From contig DATFDL010000128.1 of assembly GCA_035252155.1 (NCBI GenBank), positions 1 to 7,822 on the forward strand: a stretch of 7,822 bases of DNA. Reading direction: 5' to 3'. This document shows positions 4,457-7,822 of the stretch, one piece after another (positions within the stretch are counted from its first letter, which is position 1; each line of letters begins with the position of its first letter). The notes below the pieces were generated by a model, which did no database searches, was not told the DNA's origin, and saw only the letters and a program-made list of their open reading frames with translations. The position numbers were made by a program, and so were the translations under genes. Source of the DNA: JAICLL01 sp035252155 (GTDB lineage: Bacteria > Planctomycetota > Planctomycetia > Pirellulales > JAICIG01).

Positions 4457-7400
4457 ATGGCACGAGACAATGAGTATGCTGAGCGGTGTATTGACGAGGC
4501 ACGCGGGTCGGGAGCGACAACGCTCAACGATCTCCGTGACCTCAAACTCACGCAATTGCCGGAATCGATTGGCCATCTTACGGAGTTGCAGACGCTCGAC
4601 CTCTCCGGCAACCAACTGACGGCGCTGCCCGAGTCGATTGGCCGCCTTACGGAGCTGCAGCAGCTCGACCTCTCCGGCAATCAACTGACAGCATTACCGA
4701 AATCACTGGGCCAACTCAAACAATTGCAGTCGCTCAACCTCGACAGGAACAAGTTGATGGTACTACCCGAGTCGTTGGGCAAGCTCATGCAGTTACAGTC
4801 GCTGAAGCTCTGCAACAACCAACTGACAGTGCTCCCGATGTCACTGGGGCGACTGACGCAATTGTCGGAGCTTGACATATCTGCGAACCGATTAAGCACG
4901 TTGCCAGAATGGTTGGGCAAATTCACAAACTTACGTGTGCTCTATCTTCGCGAACTCCCAACGGTCTTCGAGCCCGACGTCCAATCCAGGAGCTTTCGTA
5001 TCATAAGAGGACTGCTGAATCTGCACAAATTAGACATCCGGAACAATGCACTCGCAGAACTGTCTCCAGAGTTATATAAAATGCGGTGGCTTCGTGAGGT
5101 CTATCTCGACGAGAACTCCCTAACAGCGTTCTCCAAGGGTTTACGCGGAATGAAGGCGTTGCGGATCCTGAGCGTGAGTTCAAATCGCTTGACGTCCCTC
5201 CCCATCGAGTTGGCACATCTGAAAGATCTCAATAGGATCATCGCAAATGGTAACCCTTTGAACCCGGAACTCGCTGCTGCCTACGACGAAGGCATTGATG
5301 GCGTCAAACGATACCTGCGAGCGAAGGGTGAAGCGCAGGTGGTGTTGAATGAGGCCAAGCTGATCTTAATCGGCGAGGGCGAGGTGGGCAAAAGTTGCCT
5401 GCTTGGTGCCTTGCGCGACGACCCGTGGGAAGAATCCCGTCCGACCACACATGGCATTGAGATTAAACCGGTGAGGGTGACTGATCCCGGCATGGGCACC
5501 GAAATCACGCTCAACGGCTGGGATTTCGGCGGCCAGCGGGTCTATAGGCCGACACACCAGCTCTTCTTTAGTGCCCCGGCCGTCTATCTGGTAGTCTGGA
5601 AGCCGCGAGAAGGGCCGCAACAAGGGCTCGTCTGGGAATGGATCAAGCTGGTCAAGCACCGGGAGCCGGACGCCAAGATTCTTGTGGTAGCTACACATGG
5701 CGGCCCCGGCGACCGCCAGCCCGACATCGATCGGCAGGAAATCTGGGACGCTTTCAGCAAGGAGAGCGTGATTGACTTCTTCCACGTTGATAGCCGCCCG
5801 CCGCAAATTGACGAGAAAACGAAAAAGCAGACGGGCACCGGCACGGGCATTAAAGAACTACGGCTTGCCATAGCACGCGTGGCGGCCGCGTTACCCGAGG
5901 TAGGACGCACATTTCCCGCTCATTGGCAAAAAGCACGAGAGGCGCTGCGTACGCGCAAAGAAGCTTACCTATCGCTGGAGCGTGTTTTCGAGATTTACAA
6001 GGAGCACAGGGTCGGGGAGGAGGATTCGTGGTTGCTGTTGCGTATCTGTCAGCGCGTGGGCGACCTGATTCATTTCGAGCATGACCCAATACTGCGCGAC
6101 ATAGTGATCCTAAAACCTGACTGGCTGGCGACGGCAATCAGCTATGTTCTCGACGACCAATACACCCGAGAGAAGGGACATGGCCTGGTAGAGTTCTCAC
6201 GACTCGGCAAGCTTTGGAACGACTCCAGACGAAAGAAGCGAGAACGGTATTCACCAAAGCTGCACCCGGTTTTTCTGCGATTGATGGAACGGTTCGACTT
6301 GTCTTATCGCGTGGCGGAACTCGGCAAGGAAGACATAGGAAACAGCACCAGCCTAATCGCCCAACTTGTCCCCGATATCCGACCCGAACCGATGCCAGCG
6401 TGGGGCCCTACGCCTTCCGATAGCGACACACAGCAAGTGCAAATCTGCCGCATCGTTGAGACATCGAAGAGCGTGTCGGCCAATGCGGAGGGCCTCTTCT
6501 ATCAACTCATCGTGCGCTTGCACAAATACTCGTTAGGTCGGGCTGACTATCAAAAGAGTGTTCACTGGCAACGTGGATTGGTACTGGAGGACGATATGGG
6601 GGCACGAGCTCTGCTGGAGCACATCGGCAACGACGTCCGAATCACTGTTCGGTCGCCGTACCCTGAGCGATTCTTATCGGCGTTGACATATGAGGTAAAA
6701 TGGCTGGTTGAAAGTTTTTGGGAAGGGTTGCGCTGTGAGGTAACGGTGCCGTGTCTCACCCGGCATACTGACGGCCGGACATGCAATGGCCTATTTGAGG
6801 TCGCGAAGCTGATCGAGAACAAGGGACGTGGTCGCGACGAGCAACCGTGCCCAATATGTAACGACTGGCACAAGATAGAGTCGCTCCTACACAACGCGCC
6901 GGCCGCGCGACGGAATCCGATCGAGGACGTGCTGGCGAACCAAGTCGAAATGGGGCGCATGCTTGAAGCTATGCGAGATCAGCTCGGCGATCAACACGCA
7001 GAGGTGATCGGACGTTTCGACTTTGTGGATAGCACAACCAAGATAATTGTGAGCAAGGTGGAGGATGCGTACACGAACTGGCTCCACCTCTATTTGGACG
7101 AGGTGAAGGAGGGACCTAGACTATTCAGCTTCGAGCCGATTAAACCGGGCTTCTTCGCCAAGCCGAAATGGATAAGTGCCAAGTTCAAGCTTAGTCTTTG
7201 GTGCGAGCATTCGCGCGTACCGCTGTGGACGTTGAGCAGTGACAAGAAGGCAGGAGTCTATACTCTCGATCTTCCGCGCGAGTGGCTGATGAAGGCGGCG
7301 CCATTTCTGAAAGTAATTTCTGGCACGCTCGGCCTCGTACTTCCGGTAGTCGCGGCGGGAGGCAAAGTTGTCATCCCCGAATCCGACTACAAGGGGATCG

Positions 7401-7654
7401 AGTCAGAGTTGGGACTTGGCAAGGCGACCGCCGAGTCGCTCGTCAAGGGCGGCGGCGAAGCCGTCAAGTGGTTGGCGAAAGACGAGGCATTCGAACTCGG
7501 CTCTGGCACAGCCATTCGTGCCGATGGCGCCGTATTGCGTCAACTTCATGCGTGGCTCAGGGAGAAAGATCCGAGTTTTGGTGGTCTCGTGCGCGTAATG
7601 AACCGTCGGCATGAGTTCTTATGGGTCCATCCGCAGTATGCCGGAGAATACTAG
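4457..7654 (+). CDS. Roco protein: leucine-rich repeats, Roc GTPase, COR and C-terminal module
   Basis: A 1065-residue multidomain protein. Residues ~22-268 hold about ten leucine-rich repeats of 23 residues (LxxLDLSGNQLTALPESIG type), with an irregular ~30-residue insert at 159-188. The Roc GTPase (~298-480) has the P-loop GEGEVGKS (306-313), a TTHGI switch (330-334) and WDFGGQ (355-360). The G4 position reads ATHGGPGD (412-419) instead of N/TKxD. COR follows (~485-810) with LLLRICQRVGDLIHF and RDIVILKPDWLATA, then Cys 766, 776, 798 and 801. From ~820 a helical linker leads to a module containing FSFEP, LWCEH, REWLMKAAPFLK, a hydrophobic stretch (~948-968) and a final FLWVHPQYAGEY. There is no kinase domain. 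The ATG is forced by an in-frame TGA at 4445-4447; no Shine-Dalgarno is visible. In the family, nucleotide state controls COR-mediated dimerisation. A sensing, signalling or defence role is inferred. Confidence 0.93.
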   Translation: MARDNEYAERCIDEARGSGATTLNDLRDLKLTQLPESIGHLTELQTLDLSGNQLTALPESIGRLTELQQLDLSGNQLTALPKSLGQLKQLQSLNLDRNKLMVLPESLGKLMQLQSLKLCNNQLTVLPMSLGRLTQLSELDISANRLSTLPEWLGKFTNLRVLYLRELPTVFEPDVQSRSFRIIRGLLNLHKLDIRNNALAELSPELYKMRWLREVYLDENSLTAFSKGLRGMKALRILSVSSNRLTSLPIELAHLKDLNRIIANGNPLNPELAAAYDEGIDGVKRYLRAKGEAQVVLNEAKLILIGEGEVGKSCLLGALRDDPWEESRPTTHGIEIKPVRVTDPGMGTEITLNGWDFGGQRVYRPTHQLFFSAPAVYLVVWKPREGPQQGLVWEWIKLVKHREPDAKILVVATHGGPGDRQPDIDRQEIWDAFSKESVIDFFHVDSRPPQIDEKTKKQTGTGTGIKELRLAIARVAAALPEVGRTFPAHWQKAREALRTRKEAYLSLERVFEIYKEHRVGEEDSWLLLRICQRVGDLIHFEHDPILRDIVILKPDWLATAISYVLDDQYTREKGHGLVEFSRLGKLWNDSRRKKRERYSPKLHPVFLRLMERFDLSYRVAELGKEDIGNSTSLIAQLVPDIRPEPMPAWGPTPSDSDTQQVQICRIVETSKSVSANAEGLFYQLIVRLHKYSLGRADYQKSVHWQRGLVLEDDMGARALLEHIGNDVRITVRSPYPERFLSALTYEVKWLVESFWEGLRCEVTVPCLTRHTDGRTCNGLFEVAKLIENKGRGRDEQPCPICNDWHKIESLLHNAPAARRNPIEDVLANQVEMGRMLEAMRDQLGDQHAEVIGRFDFVDSTTKIIVSKVEDAYTNWLHLYLDEVKEGPRLFSFEPIKPGFFAKPKWISAKFKLSLWCEHSRVPLWTLSSDKKAGVYTLDLPREWLMKAAPFLKVISGTLGLVLPVVAAGGKVVIPESDYKGIESELGLGKATAESLVKGGGEAVKWLAKDEAFELGSGTAIRADGAVLRQLHAWLREKDPSFGGLVRVMNRRHEFLWVHPQYAGEY
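4565..4689 (+). repeat. Recent 69-bp duplication within the LRR coding region
   Basis: The stretch 4565-4620 matches 4634-4689 at a period of 69 bp (23 codons) with six mismatches in 56 bases, most of them synonymous or in the variable surface position. Later repeats keep the 23-residue phase in protein but have diverged in DNA. These two units are therefore the youngest duplication, or are kept similar by gene conversion. Confidence 0.8.
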
Positions 7655-7822
7655 CGCCCTGTGCTGCTGGCAAGTGTCGGTAGCCTCCGCTGTCTGCTCG
7701 CGTTCGATCCATTTGCGGTGAGGCGGCCACACGCCGTCTCGCGGTGCTCGTCATCGGCTGTGATTCGGACGCGCTTCGACCTGGCGGGTAGGGGTTTTCG
7801 TGTGTGCGCGCTAGAGGTGACG
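7655..7822. other. Tail of the window, no supported gene
   Basis: After the TAG of the Roco gene I find no convincing ORF with a ribosome binding site and no strong terminator hairpin. A plus-strand frame is open to the edge but has a mixed composition. The only stem seen, GGCG-GCCACA-CGCC (7723-7736 region), is short and has no T-tract. A gene may begin beyond the window. Confidence 0.4.

Noticed and set aside
4366..4680. Minus-strand ORF with repeated PERSS/CNSVRWPIDSG peptides
   Set aside because: The peptide repeat is only the antisense image of the tandem leucine-rich repeat codons of the Roco gene.
7557..7754. Minus-strand ORF over the end of the Roco gene
   Set aside because: Its composition is low-complexity Arg/Ala/Ser, it is antisense to the conserved C-terminus and it has no ribosome binding site.

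Overview
The window looks like an accessory region of a GC-rich bacterial chromosome, most likely a planctomycete (Pirellulales-like). That assignment rests on remembered similarity: the small first protein, the single-ORF IS66 transposase, the IS1380-type transposase, the short hairpin repeats (a GAATTC-armed stem-loop and an AAAAGGT...ACCTTTT stem-loop) and a large leucine-rich Roc-COR protein are all common in that phylum. No rRNA, tRNA or housekeeping gene is present to confirm it.

Layout. (1) 1-1.75 kb: a small unrecognised soluble protein (4-345, +) faces two small minus-strand genes for predicted membrane proteins (221-739 and 1018-1584). Two copies of a GNRA-loop hairpin repeat (342-405) sit at the convergent ends of the first pair. 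They overlap the stop of the plus gene and are read through by the minus gene. The 278 bases between the two minus genes (740-1017) hold nothing I can name. A coding-like stub without a start (1548 to about 1724, -) precedes the second membrane gene. (2) 1.75-4.35 kb: a pile-up of mobile elements. An IS1380-family element lies on the minus strand (start 4258). A complete IS66-family element (1973-3771) interrupts it, with 22-bp perfect terminal inverted repeats and a perfect 8-bp target duplication, TGTCGATC. On the far side of the IS66 the next 60 codons of the IS1380 transposase are found, but inverted onto the plus strand (1752-1931) and bordered by AAGGTTCC-type hairpins. The IS1380 C-terminus is gone. 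The order of events was therefore decay and rearrangement of IS1380, and separately insertion of IS66. (3) 4.35-7.65 kb: one long gene (4457-7654, +) encoding a 1065-residue Roco protein with about ten leucine-rich repeats, a Roc GTPase domain, a COR domain with a cysteine cluster, and a C-terminal module with a hydrophobic segment. (4) 7655-7822: no supported gene.

How the parts relate. The Roco gene is the main biological cargo. It is a solitary sensor/switch-type protein: LRR for recognition, Roc-COR for nucleotide-controlled dimerisation, and a C-terminal module as possible output. It stands next to transposon debris, as accessory and conflict-type genes often do. A role in signalling or defence is inference; nothing in the window proves it. 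There is no partner gene in an operon with it. I see no CRISPR array or canonical defence operon.
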